DNA from: Rhodospirillales bacterium BBD 1991-14
GTDB lineage: Bacteria; Pseudomonadota; Alphaproteobacteria; Kiloniellales; Kiloniellaceae
Length of the DNA stretch: 38,031 bases
Direction: 5' to 3'
Assembly (NCBI GenBank): GCA_001657395.1
Contig: LYSY01000015.1
Coordinates: forward strand, 1-38,031
In this document: positions 25,688 to 34,528 of the stretch, piece by piece
Numbering within the stretch: the stretch's first letter is position 1
Layout of the letters: every line of letters begins with the position of its first letter
Notes under the pieces: model-generated
Database searches by the model: none
Seen by the model: only the letters and a program-made list of their open reading frames with translations
Told to the model about the DNA's origin: nothing
Translations under genes and position numbers: made by a program

Positions 25688-27739
25688 TCAGTTCCCGAAC
25701 AGGCCGCGCCTGAGGTCGAGCGGCGACTCCGACTCGCCGTCTCCGCCACTGCCGGGTGCCAACCTGTCCAGCAGGCCCTCTGCGCCGCCTTCCGTGGCAT
25801 CCTTCAGGTCGCCCGCCTCCGGCACCTTCTCCAGCAGCGCGCCGGGATCCTTGATCTGATCCGTCAGCGCACCGGCGAGGTCCGGCTTGTAGGAGATGTC
25901 GTGCCAGGGGCCGGTGACCTTGATGGGCACCGCCACACCGGCCAGATCCGACTGGCCGCCCTGCCCCTCCAGGGAGCCGACCAGCTTCGGCGTCACCTCG
26001 TAGTCGACGGTGCGCGGCGGCAGCGGAATGGTGCCGGCGCCCGTCATCCGCACCAGGGGCGCGACGAGGGAGAGGTCCTGATTGGAGACGATCCCCTTGT
26101 CGATCTGGAAGGTGCCGGAAAGCTCGGCGAAGTCGGTCTGCTCCGCGACGTCGAAGGACTGATCGATGGCTGCCACCGAGATGTTGCGCATCATCGCGGC
26201 CAGGTTAATGCCCTTCACCGCCCCATCCCGGAACACCACCGCGCCGTCCCCCTGCAGGCTGGACACCAGTTCACGCTGCGAGGCGCCGGCCGCGGTGACC
26301 GAAAGCTTGGTTTCCGTGGTGCCGAGGATGCGGTCGAAATCGGCCAGATCGTTCAGGAACGGGCCGGCCTGGAAGTTCGCCAGGTCGAAGTCCGCGGCGA
26401 CTGCGGGCTGGCCGCTCGAGCCGTCGACGACGATCGTGCCCTTGCCGCTGCCCTCATAGAGCTGCATCTCCGCCAGCTCGGCCGTCAGCTTGCCGTCCTG
26501 CAGCAGCACGGCCAGGCTGCTCTGGCCGATCTTCACTTCGCGGAACTGGATACCGCCGGCATTGAAGGCGAGGTCGGCATCGAGAATGCCGAGAGCCGAG
26601 ACGTCGATCGGCTCGTCGCTCCAGTCGCCGGCGTCCTGCGTGCCGCCACCGGACGCAGCAGCAGTCGTACCGCCGTCACCACCCTCACCCGCCGGCGCCT
26701 CCGGCGGCAGGTAGGGGTTGACGTTCAACTGCTCGACATTGAGCTCCGCCTTGATCACCGGCTTGGCGCCCCGCGCGTCGACAGAGAACAGACCGTCGCC
26801 GGCAATCTCGTCGATGGCAAGCTTGGCCTCGGTCAGCGCCACCTTGGCCCCGGTCATCTCCAGCATACCTTCCAGGTTAAAGGGCCCAAGGCCTTCGCCG
26901 GGGAACTCCAGGGGAGTCCCTGCCCAGGCCGCGAGGTTGCGGATCGACGGAACCGCGAGGGTCAACTGGCCCTGCAGCCCCAGTTCTTCCGCGTTGCGGG
27001 CGGCCCCGTCGAAGGAGAAGGTCACCGGCGCCGCCTCGACCTTCATGGCCAGATTGCTGGCTTCGCCGGCCATGAGGCCGCGCGGACTCTCCGCATTCAC
27101 GGTGAGGGCGATGGTCTCACCGTTCCAGACCGCCGAGCCTTCCGCGGCGAAGGGGGACGCCAGACTGGGCAGCGAGAGTTCCATGTTCATCGCGCTGACC
27201 GTTTCCTGGCGCCCGCTCTGCTGGTCGAGGTAGTTTATGGTTCCGTCGATCAGACGCACCTCGCCCAGGCGGATTTCAGTGACGGCACTGCCCCCGCCAT
27301 CCTGAGCGGCATCACCGCCCGAAGCCGACGGTTCGGACGGCGCAGCCGTGCCGGTCGCGAGGTCCCAGTTCGCCTTGCCCTCGGCGTCGACTTCCAGATT
27401 GATGACGGGCCGCTCCAGGATAAAGCGGTCGACCGCCACCTCGCCGCCAATCAGCGGCAGGATCTGAAGGGCCACATCCAGTCTTTCGATCGTGGCCATC
27501 TCCGGCGCTCCGGCGCCGGGGGCGTTCGAGAATCCGACATCCTCCACCGAAACTGCGATGGCGGGAAACAGCGAGAGCGAAATCGGACCGTCGATGCGCA
27601 GATCGCGCCCCGTCGCCTGCTTGGCCTGTGCCTGGATTTCCGCCTTGTAGCTCTCCAGGGGCACCACCATCGGAACGATGACCACGGCCGCGATCAGCAG
27701 CACGAGAATCACGCCCAGGCCGATCAATAGCTTCTTCAT
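25688..27739 (-). CDS. AsmA family protein
   Basis: Large envelope protein of 683 aa. The start is the ATG at 27739 with GGAGG ten bases upstream; a TTG nine bases earlier is too close to that site. One N-terminal helix (about 1-25, KKLLIGLGVILVLLIAAVVI) anchors a long periplasmic repeated-beta domain. The AsmA signature follows (VVPLESYKAEIQAQAKQATG, then RDLRIDGPISLSLFPAIAV). The C-terminal AsmA domain has GDGAVVFRDGAVKGINLAAM, FAELSGTFQIDKG and GTIPLPPRTVDYEVTPKLVG. Family members are now viewed as lipid-transfer bridge-like proteins acting between membranes; substrate here is unknown. Low-complexity Gly/Ala/Ser/Asp-rich linkers occur at about 140-155 and 350-370. Confidence 0.9.
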   Translation of the reverse strand: MKKLLIGLGVILVLLIAAVVIVPMVVPLESYKAEIQAQAKQATGRDLRIDGPISLSLFPAIAVSVEDVGFSNAPGAGAPEMATIERLDVALQILPLIGGEVAVDRFILERPVINLEVDAEGKANWDLATGTAAPSEPSASGGDAAQDGGGSAVTEIRLGEVRLIDGTINYLDQQSGRQETVSAMNMELSLPSLASPFAAEGSAVWNGETIALTVNAESPRGLMAGEASNLAMKVEAAPVTFSFDGAARNAEELGLQGQLTLAVPSIRNLAAWAGTPLEFPGEGLGPFNLEGMLEMTGAKVALTEAKLAIDEIAGDGLFSVDARGAKPVIKAELNVEQLNVNPYLPPEAPAGEGGDGGTTAAASGGGTQDAGDWSDEPIDVSALGILDADLAFNAGGIQFREVKIGQSSLAVLLQDGKLTAELAEMQLYEGSGKGTIVVDGSSGQPAVAADFDLANFQAGPFLNDLADFDRILGTTETKLSVTAAGASQRELVSSLQGDGAVVFRDGAVKGINLAAMMRNISVAAIDQSFDVAEQTDFAELSGTFQIDKGIVSNQDLSLVAPLVRMTGAGTIPLPPRTVDYEVTPKLVGSLEGQGGQSDLAGVAVPIKVTGPWHDISYKPDLAGALTDQIKDPGALLEKVPEAGDLKDATEGGAEGLLDRLAPGSGGDGESESPLDLRRGLFGN

Positions 27740-27786
27740 GTCGCTCAAGACCTCCTAACCAAGCGCCGGGCCGGTGCCGCGGCGCA

Positions 27787-28530
27787 TTAACCCCCGAAAA
27801 CCTTCTGCAGAATCTCTGTCGTGCGCTTCGCCGGATCGCTGCGGATGGCCGCCTCCTCCCGCGCGACGTAGGTGAAGAGACCGTCCAGCGCCTGCTCCAG
27901 GGCATAGTCGGTCAAGTCCGCCTTGGCATCCGGCATGAAGGGCAGCGCCTTGTATTCGCCCATCATCGTATCATAGGCCGCTATGGCGCCAACATCGGCC
28001 AACGACTGATCGATGACCGGGCGCATGGCCTCACCCAGCGGAGCGGTCATCTTGTCCTGGAAGTAGCGGGTTGCCGCGTCATCGGGCCCGTTGAGGATCG
28101 CCTCCGCGTCCTCCACCGTCATAGCGGAGATGGCATCCCAGATGATTTGCTTGGCCTGGGGCGTGGCCTGCTCGGCCGCGCGGTTGAGGCGCAGCTCCAG
28201 GTCGTCCGCCAGGTCTGACATGCCCACGGTCTGCAAGGCCTTCTGAACGCCTTGCAGCGACTCCGGCAGCGGAATGTGGATGTCCGGGTCTGCGTTGAAG
28301 CCGTCTGTCTGGCCCAGCTGGCCGACGACCCGCTCTGTCCCGACGCGCAGGGCTTCACGGAGGCCATCGCTGATCTCGGCGGTGCTGAGACTGCCGGCCG
28401 CGCCGGCACTGCCTTCGCCGCCGAGAAGATCCTTTGCCTTGTCGAACAGGCTGCCCTGGGCCAGCGCCGGGCCGGCCGGCAGCGCCGCGGCACCGGCCAC
28501 GGCGGCGGAGAACGCCATCGCGGCCAGCAC
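27787..28530 (-). CDS. DUF4197 domain exported protein
   Basis: Predicted periplasmic protein, about 247 aa from the GTG at 28530. The frame is open back to 28644, overlapping mscS by 71 bases; no start has a good ribosome binding site, so the 5' end is uncertain. A hydrophobic signal-like stretch (LAAMAFSAAVAGAAALPAGP, then ALAQ) precedes the DUF4197 domain. That is recognised by LSTAEISDGLREALRVGTER, the HIPLPESLQGVQKALQTVGM segment, the ISAMTVEDAEAILNGPDDAA motif and ADLTDYALEQALDGLFTYVA near the end. Function unknown. It sits inside a compact same-strand run with mscS upstream and AsmA downstream (47 bases). Confidence 0.82.
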   Translation of the reverse strand: MLAAMAFSAAVAGAAALPAGPALAQGSLFDKAKDLLGGEGSAGAAGSLSTAEISDGLREALRVGTERVVGQLGQTDGFNADPDIHIPLPESLQGVQKALQTVGMSDLADDLELRLNRAAEQATPQAKQIIWDAISAMTVEDAEAILNGPDDAATRYFQDKMTAPLGEAMRPVIDQSLADVGAIAAYDTMMGEYKALPFMPDAKADLTDYALEQALDGLFTYVAREEAAIRSDPAKRTTEILQKVFGG

Positions 28531-28573
28531 TCTCAGACCGAGAAGCCGCAGGCCCTCGCGGGCGGCGGGCCGC

Positions 28574-29407
28574 TTACTCGGCCGCGGCCGCAACGCTGGT
28601 GTGAACCATCCGTTGCGGATAGGGAATCGAGATGTTTTCGGCATCCATCCGGTTCTTCAAGTTCTTGGTCATGTCGAACTTCAGCCCCCAGTAATCCGCC
28701 GCGTTGCACCAGAGCCTGATGGTGAAATTGACGGAGCTGTCGCCCAGATCGGTGACGGCCGCCATCGGCGCCGGATCGGCCAGCACCCGCGAGTCCTTTT
28801 TCGCCTCGTCCAGGCAGGCGTTGAGAGCCCGGTCGATGTCGTCCTCGTAGGCGATGCCCAGGACCAGGTCGACCCTGCGGGTCGCGTGGAAGCTGTAGTT
28901 CTTGATGGCCGATCCCCAAAGCTGGGAGTTCGGCGCAATGATCTGCACGTTGTCCGGCGTCGCCAGTTCGGTGACGAAGAGGGTGATGCTCTTCACGGTC
29001 CCGGCCAGGCCGCCGCCTTCGATATAGTCGCCGATCTTGAACGGGCGGAAGAGCAACAGCATGACGCCGGCGGCGACGTTGCTGAGGGTGCCCTGCAGCG
29101 CCAGGCCGATGGCCAAGCCGGCTGCGCCGAGGACGGCGATAAAGCTGGTCGTTTCAATGCCGAACTGGGCGAGAACGGCAATGACGGTGAAAATGACGAC
29201 AGCGTAATAGGCCAGGCTGGCGAAAAAGGCGCGCAGCGTTTCATCGACCTTCTCGATCTTGCTGAGCGCCCTGTTGACGCCCGACTTGACCCAGCCGGCC
29301 ACCATGAAACCGATAATGAGAATAATGATGGCGCCAACGACGCTCAGCCCGTAGCTGGTCACCAGGCCGACGACCATGCCCCAAACGTTGGTTACAGATT
29401 CTTCCAT
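28574..29407 (-). CDS. mscS: Small-conductance mechanosensitive channel (MscS family)
   Basis: Inner-membrane channel of 277 aa, the size of E. coli MscS, that opens under membrane tension after hypo-osmotic shock. Three helices are visible: about 15-40 (VVGAIIILIIGFMVAGW), about 60-82 and the pore-lining TM3 with the alternating Gly/Ala pattern (FIAVLGAAGLAIGLALQGTL, then SNVAAGVMLLLFRPF). The beta domain follows (KIGDYIEGGGLAGTVKSITL; IIAPNSQLWGSAIKNYS). The start ATG begins MEESVTNVWG. First gene of the four-gene run leading to the LEA lipoprotein. Confidence 0.93.
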   Translation of the reverse strand: MEESVTNVWGMVVGLVTSYGLSVVGAIIILIIGFMVAGWVKSGVNRALSKIEKVDETLRAFFASLAYYAVVIFTVIAVLAQFGIETTSFIAVLGAAGLAIGLALQGTLSNVAAGVMLLLFRPFKIGDYIEGGGLAGTVKSITLFVTELATPDNVQIIAPNSQLWGSAIKNYSFHATRRVDLVLGIAYEDDIDRALNACLDEAKKDSRVLADPAPMAAVTDLGDSSVNFTIRLWCNAADYWGLKFDMTKNLKNRMDAENISIPYPQRMVHTSVAAAAE

Positions 29408-29761
29408 CTATCCGTCCCCCACTGCGCTTGCGCGATCCATGACGGATGTCGCCATGCCCGCACTTGTCTTGGCTTCTGCTTTGCTTTGCGGCGACCCCGC
29501 GATACCGGCTTCAGGCCTCGAATACTTCGGACCGCGTTCCCACCGCAGTCCATATGGCCCTTGATATCCGCCGGTTCGCCGCTGACGTTCGCCTTCTAGG
29601 TAATCTAATCAATTAGCAAAGTAAATCTGAATGACCCGCGTAGCCTCGGATTCAGAGAGGTCCGCGGACCGGTTCGGAAAGGCTGTCCGGACTAGAACGC
29701 CTTTCGCAAGTCCAATCCAAAAACAATTCTGTGACGATTACAACCTTAGGGTTTGAGGCTG
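29408..29761. other. Intergenic region upstream of mscS and downstream of cobB
   Basis: 354 bases with no gene. It should hold the mscS promoter (minus strand). Two moderately AT-rich patches occur, around 29597-29632 (TAATCTAATCAATTAG) and 29713-29755. A 12-bp perfect palindrome, GGTCCGCGGACC, lies at 29659-29670. No intrinsic terminator with a T-run is evident for cobB. Confidence 0.4.
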
Positions 29762-31180
29762 TCAGCCGCTGAGTGCCGCCGCCGGCTCAGGTTCGCGATC
29801 GATCAGATGCAGGAAGGAGCCCATCACCCGGCCCACGCGCAGCCCGGCCAGCCCTGGATCTTCGCCTGCTGCGTTGGTGAAGCGGAACAGCGCTTGCTCG
29901 GCCGCCCCTTGCGCGCCGGCACAGCCCTGCGCGCTGGCATAGTGGAACTCGTGCGCACGATACCCGGTGCCCGCCGGCCCCAACGGTCCCTCCGCCAGCA
30001 GTTCAGCGCGGCGGTATCCAAGGCGGCGCCGGGGTTCGCGAAACGAGCTGTCGAGCGGCAGCAGCCCAAGCATGGGATGGCGGGTACCGTCCTTGTCCTC
30101 GAGGAACCGGCCGAGCGCCATGTAGCCACCGCATTCGCCGTAAACGATGCCGCCCCGCGCAACCAACGCTTGCATCCCAGCCGCAAAGCCGCTGCTCGCC
30201 GCCAAAGCGGCACCATGCAGCTCCGGATAGCCGCCGGGCAGGTAGGCAGCGTCAGCCTGCGGAGCGGGGCCCTCCCCTGCAAGGGGCGAGAAGAAGGAGA
30301 TCTCGGCGCCTGCAGCACGCCAGCCTTCGAGCACCAGGGGATAGGTAAAGGAGAAGGCCAGATCCCTGGCGACGGCGATGTGCTGGCCCAGCGGCGTCAG
30401 CGGCCGGACCAGCGGGCGATGCCGTTCGGGTTCCAAGTCTGCCGCTTCGGCCGCGATCCCGCGCACAGGCCTTGGCAGCGCCTGCAGGACGTCGGCATCC
30501 AAGGTCCCGCCCAGGGCCCCAGCAGCATGGTCGAGGAAGACCTCCAGGGCCGGATCTTCGCCGGCCTGCACCAGCCCAAGGTGGCGCGACGGCCGGGCCA
30601 GACGCCCATCGCGCCTCAGAACGGCGAGCACCGGCAGGCCGGCTTCGCGGCAGGCAGCCCGGAGCAGGGCCTCATGTCTATCGGAGGCAACAGCGTTCAG
30701 AACCACAGCGCCCAGCACCACCTCCGCACGGTGCTCGGCAAAGCCGCGCAACAGGGCCGCCAGCGACGCCCCCATGCCTCTGCAGTCGACCACAAGGACG
30801 ACCGGCCAGCCCAGGAGCACGGCCAGGGAGGCCGTGGAGCCGGCAGCAAAGCCGCGCACATCGGTCGCGACGGCTCCATCGAAGAGCCCCATCACCCCCT
30901 CGCCAACGATCAGGTCGGCGTCCCGGCCCGCCAGCGCCAGGGTCGCCTCCAGCGTCTCGGGCCGCATGGCCCAGGCATCAACATTGAAGCAGGCGCGCCC
31001 GGAAGCCGCAGCGTGAAAAGCCGGGTCGATGTAGTCCGGCCCAACCTTGATGGAGGAGACCCGGCGGCCCGTGTCGCGCAGGTAGCGCAGCAGCGCCAGG
31101 GTGGTCGTGGTCTTGCCGCTGCCCGAGGCCGGTGCCGCAACCAGAAATCCGGCAGGCCGACATCCAGCAGGGCCGGTCAT
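29762..31180 (-). CDS. cobB: Hydrogenobyrinic acid / cobyrinic acid a,c-diamide synthase (CobB/CbiA)
   Basis: Cobalamin biosynthesis amidotransferase of 472 aa. It amidates the a and c carboxylates of (hydrogeno)cobyrinic acid using glutamine and ATP. The N-terminal P-loop domain has APASGSGKTTTTLALLRYL and the family motif IKVGPDYIDPAFH, followed by DLIVGEGVMGLFDGAV. The C-terminal type 3 glutamine amidotransferase domain has YLPGGYPELH and the nucleophile Cys350 in VYGECGGYMALG. All key motifs are present. Its ATG overlaps the cobA stop by one base (TGATG), so it is translated with cobA. Whether it uses the aerobic or cobalt-early intermediate cannot be read from sequence alone. Confidence 0.94.
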   Translation of the reverse strand: MTGPAGCRPAGFLVAAPASGSGKTTTTLALLRYLRDTGRRVSSIKVGPDYIDPAFHAAASGRACFNVDAWAMRPETLEATLALAGRDADLIVGEGVMGLFDGAVATDVRGFAAGSTASLAVLLGWPVVLVVDCRGMGASLAALLRGFAEHRAEVVLGAVVLNAVASDRHEALLRAACREAGLPVLAVLRRDGRLARPSRHLGLVQAGEDPALEVFLDHAAGALGGTLDADVLQALPRPVRGIAAEAADLEPERHRPLVRPLTPLGQHIAVARDLAFSFTYPLVLEGWRAAGAEISFFSPLAGEGPAPQADAAYLPGGYPELHGAALAASSGFAAGMQALVARGGIVYGECGGYMALGRFLEDKDGTRHPMLGLLPLDSSFREPRRRLGYRRAELLAEGPLGPAGTGYRAHEFHYASAQGCAGAQGAAEQALFRFTNAAGEDPGLAGLRVGRVMGSFLHLIDREPEPAAALSG

Positions 31181-32043
31181 CAACCGGTCTCGCGGTGACT
31201 GCGGAGGTCCAGGGGGTCCGCGTCCAGAACGCGGCCCGCGGCGGCGCCCTGCCAGTCGAGGCCGGCCCTGAGGCGCACCACCTCGCCGATCACGACGATG
31301 CAGGGCGGCTCGATGCCCGACTCCACGATGTCCTGGGCGCAGCGTCCCAAGGTGGTCTCGACAATGCGTTCCGCCGGCAGAGTCGCCTGGCTGACCACCG
31401 CCACCGGTTCCGCGGCAGCCCTGCCCTCTGCCATCAGAGCGCCGGCGATGGCCGCGATGTGCTTGATGGCCATGTAGAGGACAATCACCGGTGAACCCTT
31501 GGCGACCGCCGCCCAATCGATACCGTCGGGCACGCTGCCGCCGACGCCATGGCCGGTCAGAAAGGTCACGGCGGAGTTGGTATCTCTGTGGGTGACCGGG
31601 ATGCCGGCATAGGCCAGGCCGCCGATCCCCGCCGAGATGCCGGGAACGATCCGGAAGGGAATGCCGGCGGCCACCAGGGCCAGCGCCTCCTCCCCGCCCC
31701 GTCCGAAGACGAAGGGGTCGCCGCCTTTCAGCCTGAGGACCCGCCGCCCGTCCTGGGCCAGGCGGACCAGGCGCTGGGAGATGTCGGCCTGCACCGGCGA
31801 AGGGCGCCCGCCGCGCTTGCCCGCATAGATGCGCTCGCAGTCCGGCCGCGCCATATTCAGCACGGCCTCCCCCACCAGCGCGTCGTAGACCAGGACATCG
31901 GCCTGCTCCAGCGCGTTGACGGCGTGCAGGGTCAGAAGGCCGGGATCGCCGGGACCCGCGCCCACCAGCCAGACGCTGCCGGGCTGAAAGACCGGAAGGT
32001 TCAGGGAGTCGCGTTTCATCGGCTGGAGTGTAGACCGCGACAC
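31180..32043 (-). CDS. cobA: Uroporphyrinogen-III C-methyltransferase (SUMT, CobA)
   Basis: SAM-dependent methyltransferase of 287 aa (279 if the ATG at 32019 is used). It converts uroporphyrinogen III to precorrin-2, the entry step to cobalamin and sirohaem. Motifs are complete: VWLVGAGPGDPGLLTL at the N-terminus, VLVYDALV, the GKRGGRPSPVQADIS segment, VLRLKGGDPFVFGRGGEE and PGISAGIGGLAYAGIPVTHR. There is no fused CysG or HemD domain. The GTG at 32043 has an AGG eight bases upstream; the ATG at 32019 has no clear site. It is divergent from cbiD with only 46 bases between starts. Confidence 0.95.
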   Translation of the reverse strand: MSRSTLQPMKRDSLNLPVFQPGSVWLVGAGPGDPGLLTLHAVNALEQADVLVYDALVGEAVLNMARPDCERIYAGKRGGRPSPVQADISQRLVRLAQDGRRVLRLKGGDPFVFGRGGEEALALVAAGIPFRIVPGISAGIGGLAYAGIPVTHRDTNSAVTFLTGHGVGGSVPDGIDWAAVAKGSPVIVLYMAIKHIAAIAGALMAEGRAAAEPVAVVSQATLPAERIVETTLGRCAQDIVESGIEPPCIVVIGEVVRLRAGLDWQGAAAGRVLDADPLDLRSHRETG

Positions 32044-32089
32044 CTCGCCAGCCTAGCCAACAAGATGCGCCGATTTGTAGAATAGCGAC

Positions 32090-33187
32090 ATGACCCGAAA
32101 ACCCGAGGGAGACCTGCGCCGCGGCTGGACAACCGGTGCCTGCGCCACGGCGGCCACCAAGGCCGCTTACACCGCGCTGCTCACCGGGCAGTTCCCCGAT
32201 CCGGTCAGCATCACCCTGCCGAAGGGCGAGCAACCGGCCTTCGCCCTGGCACGGGAAAGGCTGGAGGGCGACCAGGCCAGTGCCGCCATCGTCAAGGATG
32301 CAGGCGACGACCCGGACGTCACGCACCTCGCCCTCGTGGGCGCCACTCTCCGGCGTTCCCCGGCCGGCCAGGGAGTCGTCTTCAAGGCCGGGCCGGGGGT
32401 CGGCACCGTAACCAAGCCGGGCCTCCCGCTGGCGGTGGGGGAGCCGGCCATCAACCCGGTGCCGCGTCAAATGATGACGGCCGTGGTCCAAGAGGTCGCG
32501 GCGGCACACGGCGACGCCGGTGACGTCGAGATCGAAATCTCGGTCGACAACGGCGCGGCGCTTGCGGAGAAAACCTGGAACCCGCGCCTCGGCATTCTCG
32601 GCGGCCTCTCCATCCTCGGCACCACCGGCGTGGTGATCCCGTTCTCCTGCTCGGCCTGGATCCACTCCATTCATCGCGGTATCGACGTCGCCCGCGCCAA
32701 CGGCCTCACCCATGCCGCCGCCTGCACCGGATCGACGTCGGAGGCCGCGATGCAGAAACTCTACGGCCTGCCGGAAATCGCCCTTCTGGACATGGGCGAC
32801 TTCGCCGGCGGTCTGCTGAAGTACCTGCGCAAGCACCCGCTGCCGCGTCTCACCGTTGCCGGCGGCTTCGGCAAGCTCTGCAAGCTGGCGGCGGGCCATC
32901 TCGATCTCCATTCCGGCCGCAGCCAGGTCGACTTCGACCTGCTGGCAGCGGTCCTGCGCGACCTTGGTGCGGCGCCGGATATCGTCCGGGAGGCACGCCG
33001 GGCGAACACCGCCAAGCAGGTGCTGGAGATGGCCGCATCCGCCGGGCTGCCGTTGGCCGACGCCATCGCAGAAAAGGCAAGGACGGTGGCGCTTGCCACG
33101 CTGGACAATCCGGAGATTGCCGTCGAGGTGATGATCTTCGACCGCCAGGGCCAAGAGGCCGGCCGCGCGCGGGGCTGGGAAGGATGA
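32090..33187 (+). CDS. cbiD: Cobalt-precorrin-5B (C1)-methyltransferase (CbiD)
   Basis: Enzyme of 365 aa for C1 methylation at the ring-contraction stage of corrin biosynthesis; length is as usual for CbiD. The N-terminal signature is LRRGWTTGACATAATKAAYT. Further typical segments are KDAGDDPDVTHLA, PGVGTVTKPGLPLAVGEPAI, NPRLGILGGLSILGTTGVV, PFSCSAWIHSIHRGIDVARA and TVAGGFGKLCKLAAGHLDLH. In the classical aerobic pathway CobF does this step; many bacteria use CbiD instead. It is followed by cobK, ten bases downstream on the same strand, and is divergent from cobA. Confidence 0.95.
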   Translation: MTRKPEGDLRRGWTTGACATAATKAAYTALLTGQFPDPVSITLPKGEQPAFALARERLEGDQASAAIVKDAGDDPDVTHLALVGATLRRSPAGQGVVFKAGPGVGTVTKPGLPLAVGEPAINPVPRQMMTAVVQEVAAAHGDAGDVEIEISVDNGAALAEKTWNPRLGILGGLSILGTTGVVIPFSCSAWIHSIHRGIDVARANGLTHAAACTGSTSEAAMQKLYGLPEIALLDMGDFAGGLLKYLRKHPLPRLTVAGGFGKLCKLAAGHLDLHSGRSQVDFDLLAAVLRDLGAAPDIVREARRANTAKQVLEMAASAGLPLADAIAEKARTVALATLDNPEIAVEVMIFDRQGQEAGRARGWEG

Positions 33188-33197
33188 TCGGGCGGCC

Positions 33198-33947
33198 ATG
33201 AGGGATGCAAGGCGGATCCTGCTGCTCGGCGGCACCGACGACTCCCGCGCCCTGGCGGAATGGCTTGCCGGCACCGCGGGCGTCGAGGTGATCTCCTCCC
33301 TTGCCGGGCGAACCGAACAGCCGCTGGCCCTTCCTGGGTCCCTGCGCATCGGCGGATTCGGCGGGGTGGAGGCGCTGGTGCGCTACCTGGACGAGGAGCA
33401 TATCGACCTGCTGGTCGACGCAACCCATCCCTTTGCCGCCCGCATCTCCGCCAATGCCGAAGCGGCCTGCCGGCAAAGCGGCACCCCCCGCCTGGTGGTC
33501 CAGCGCAAAGCCTGGCAGCCGATCGAGGGCGACCGATGGATCCGGGTTCCGGATGCCAAGGCCGCCGCGGAGTCGCTCTCCGGTCTGGCCAAACGGGTGT
33601 TCCTGACGGTCGGCCGTCAGGAGCTGGCGCCTTTCGAGCCGCTGAGGGACATCTGGTTTCTGGTGCGCATGATCGATCCGCCGCGCCAGGGCCTGCCCTT
33701 AAGCCAAAGTCACGTCGTGCTTGGGCGCGGCCCCTTCGAGGAAAGCGGTGAGCACAGCCTCTTCCAGGACCACGGGATCGAAGCGCTGGTGACCAAGAAC
33801 AGCGGCGGCGCGGCGACCTACGCCAAGATCGCCGTAGCACGGCAGCTCGAACTGCCGGTGGTGATGATCGACCGGCCACCCGGCCCGCCGGGCGAGACCG
33901 CCGAATCCCTTGAGCAGGCCCGGACCTGGATCGCCCGGCACCTGTAG
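33198..33947 (+). CDS. cobK: Precorrin-6A reductase (CobK/CbiJ)
   Basis: NADPH-dependent reductase of 249 aa that reduces (cobalt-)precorrin-6A to -6B. The N-terminal Rossmann-like motif is RILLLGGTDDSRALAEWLAG. Then come SLAGRTEQP, IGGFGGVEALVRYL, LLVDATHPFAARISANAEAA and WIRVPDAKAAAESL, with FLTVGRQELAPF and the C-terminal LVTKNSGGAATYAKIAVARQ, all typical of CobK/CbiJ. Its start follows the cbiD stop by ten bases, so the two are probably co-transcribed. The pairing of CbiD with CobK fits consecutive steps of corrin ring synthesis. Confidence 0.94.
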   Translation: MRDARRILLLGGTDDSRALAEWLAGTAGVEVISSLAGRTEQPLALPGSLRIGGFGGVEALVRYLDEEHIDLLVDATHPFAARISANAEAACRQSGTPRLVVQRKAWQPIEGDRWIRVPDAKAAAESLSGLAKRVFLTVGRQELAPFEPLRDIWFLVRMIDPPRQGLPLSQSHVVLGRGPFEESGEHSLFQDHGIEALVTKNSGGAATYAKIAVARQLELPVVMIDRPPGPPGETAESLEQARTWIARHL

Positions 33948-34038
33948 CTGCGGAGCCCGCAGCATCTACGTCCTCGTATCCACCTCTCGGCGCGCCCGCT
34001 AGACTGCGCCACCGATACATCGGCAACAGGAGGATCAG

Positions 34039-34485
34039 GTGGGGGCAGCGTTCTGGACGGCTTTGGTTCTGGTTGGGCTTGGCGGCATTGCGTTGGCCGT
34101 GCAGGCGCCGATCAACGCAGCGCTGGGGCGTAGCGTCGACGACGGTGTCGCCGCCGCCATGATCTCCTTCGGTATCGGCTTTCTCCTGCTGCTCGCCGTG
34201 GTGAGCCTGCGCGGTGCCCTGCCCAGTCTGGCTGTCCTGAAAGCCGTGCCCTGGTGGTGCTGGACCGGCGGCGCGCTGGGCGCCTTCTATGTCTGGGCGG
34301 TGCTCTGGAGCGTTCCGCGTCTGGGCGTGGTCACCACCTTCGCGGTGCTCATCCTGGGCCAGCTCACGGCGGCCCTGATCCTCGATGCATCGGGCGCATT
34401 CGGACTTGCGGTCAAGGAGATCACGCTCCAGAGGGTCGGCGCCGTCGCCCTGGTCAGCGCCGGCCTTGTGCTCTCGCGGTTCTGA
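34039..34485 (+). CDS. DMT-superfamily YdcZ/DUF606 membrane protein
   Basis: Small integral membrane protein of 148 aa with about five helices, the half-size form of the drug/metabolite transporter family. It begins GAAFWTALVLVGLGGIALAV and has the family motif VQAPINAALGRSVDDGVAAA, followed by ISFGIGFLLLL, PWWCWTGGALGAFYVWAVLW and VTTFAVLILGQLTAALILDA. Substrate unknown; half-size members usually pair as homo- or heterodimers. The start is GTG at 34039 with GGAGG five bases upstream. It converges with the MFS gene downstream (43 bases between stops). Confidence 0.88.
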   Translation: MGAAFWTALVLVGLGGIALAVQAPINAALGRSVDDGVAAAMISFGIGFLLLLAVVSLRGALPSLAVLKAVPWWCWTGGALGAFYVWAVLWSVPRLGVVTTFAVLILGQLTAALILDASGAFGLAVKEITLQRVGAVALVSAGLVLSRF

Positions 34486-34528
34486 AACATCCGGCCGCCA
34501 ACGACCCGCCAAAGAAACGAGCAGTCCC

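Noticed and set aside
31181-33349. Minus-strand extension of the cobB frame to 1195 codons
   Set aside because: The extra 720 codons cross cobA and cbiD in other frames; CobB motifs begin right after the ATG at 31180, which overlaps the cobA stop.
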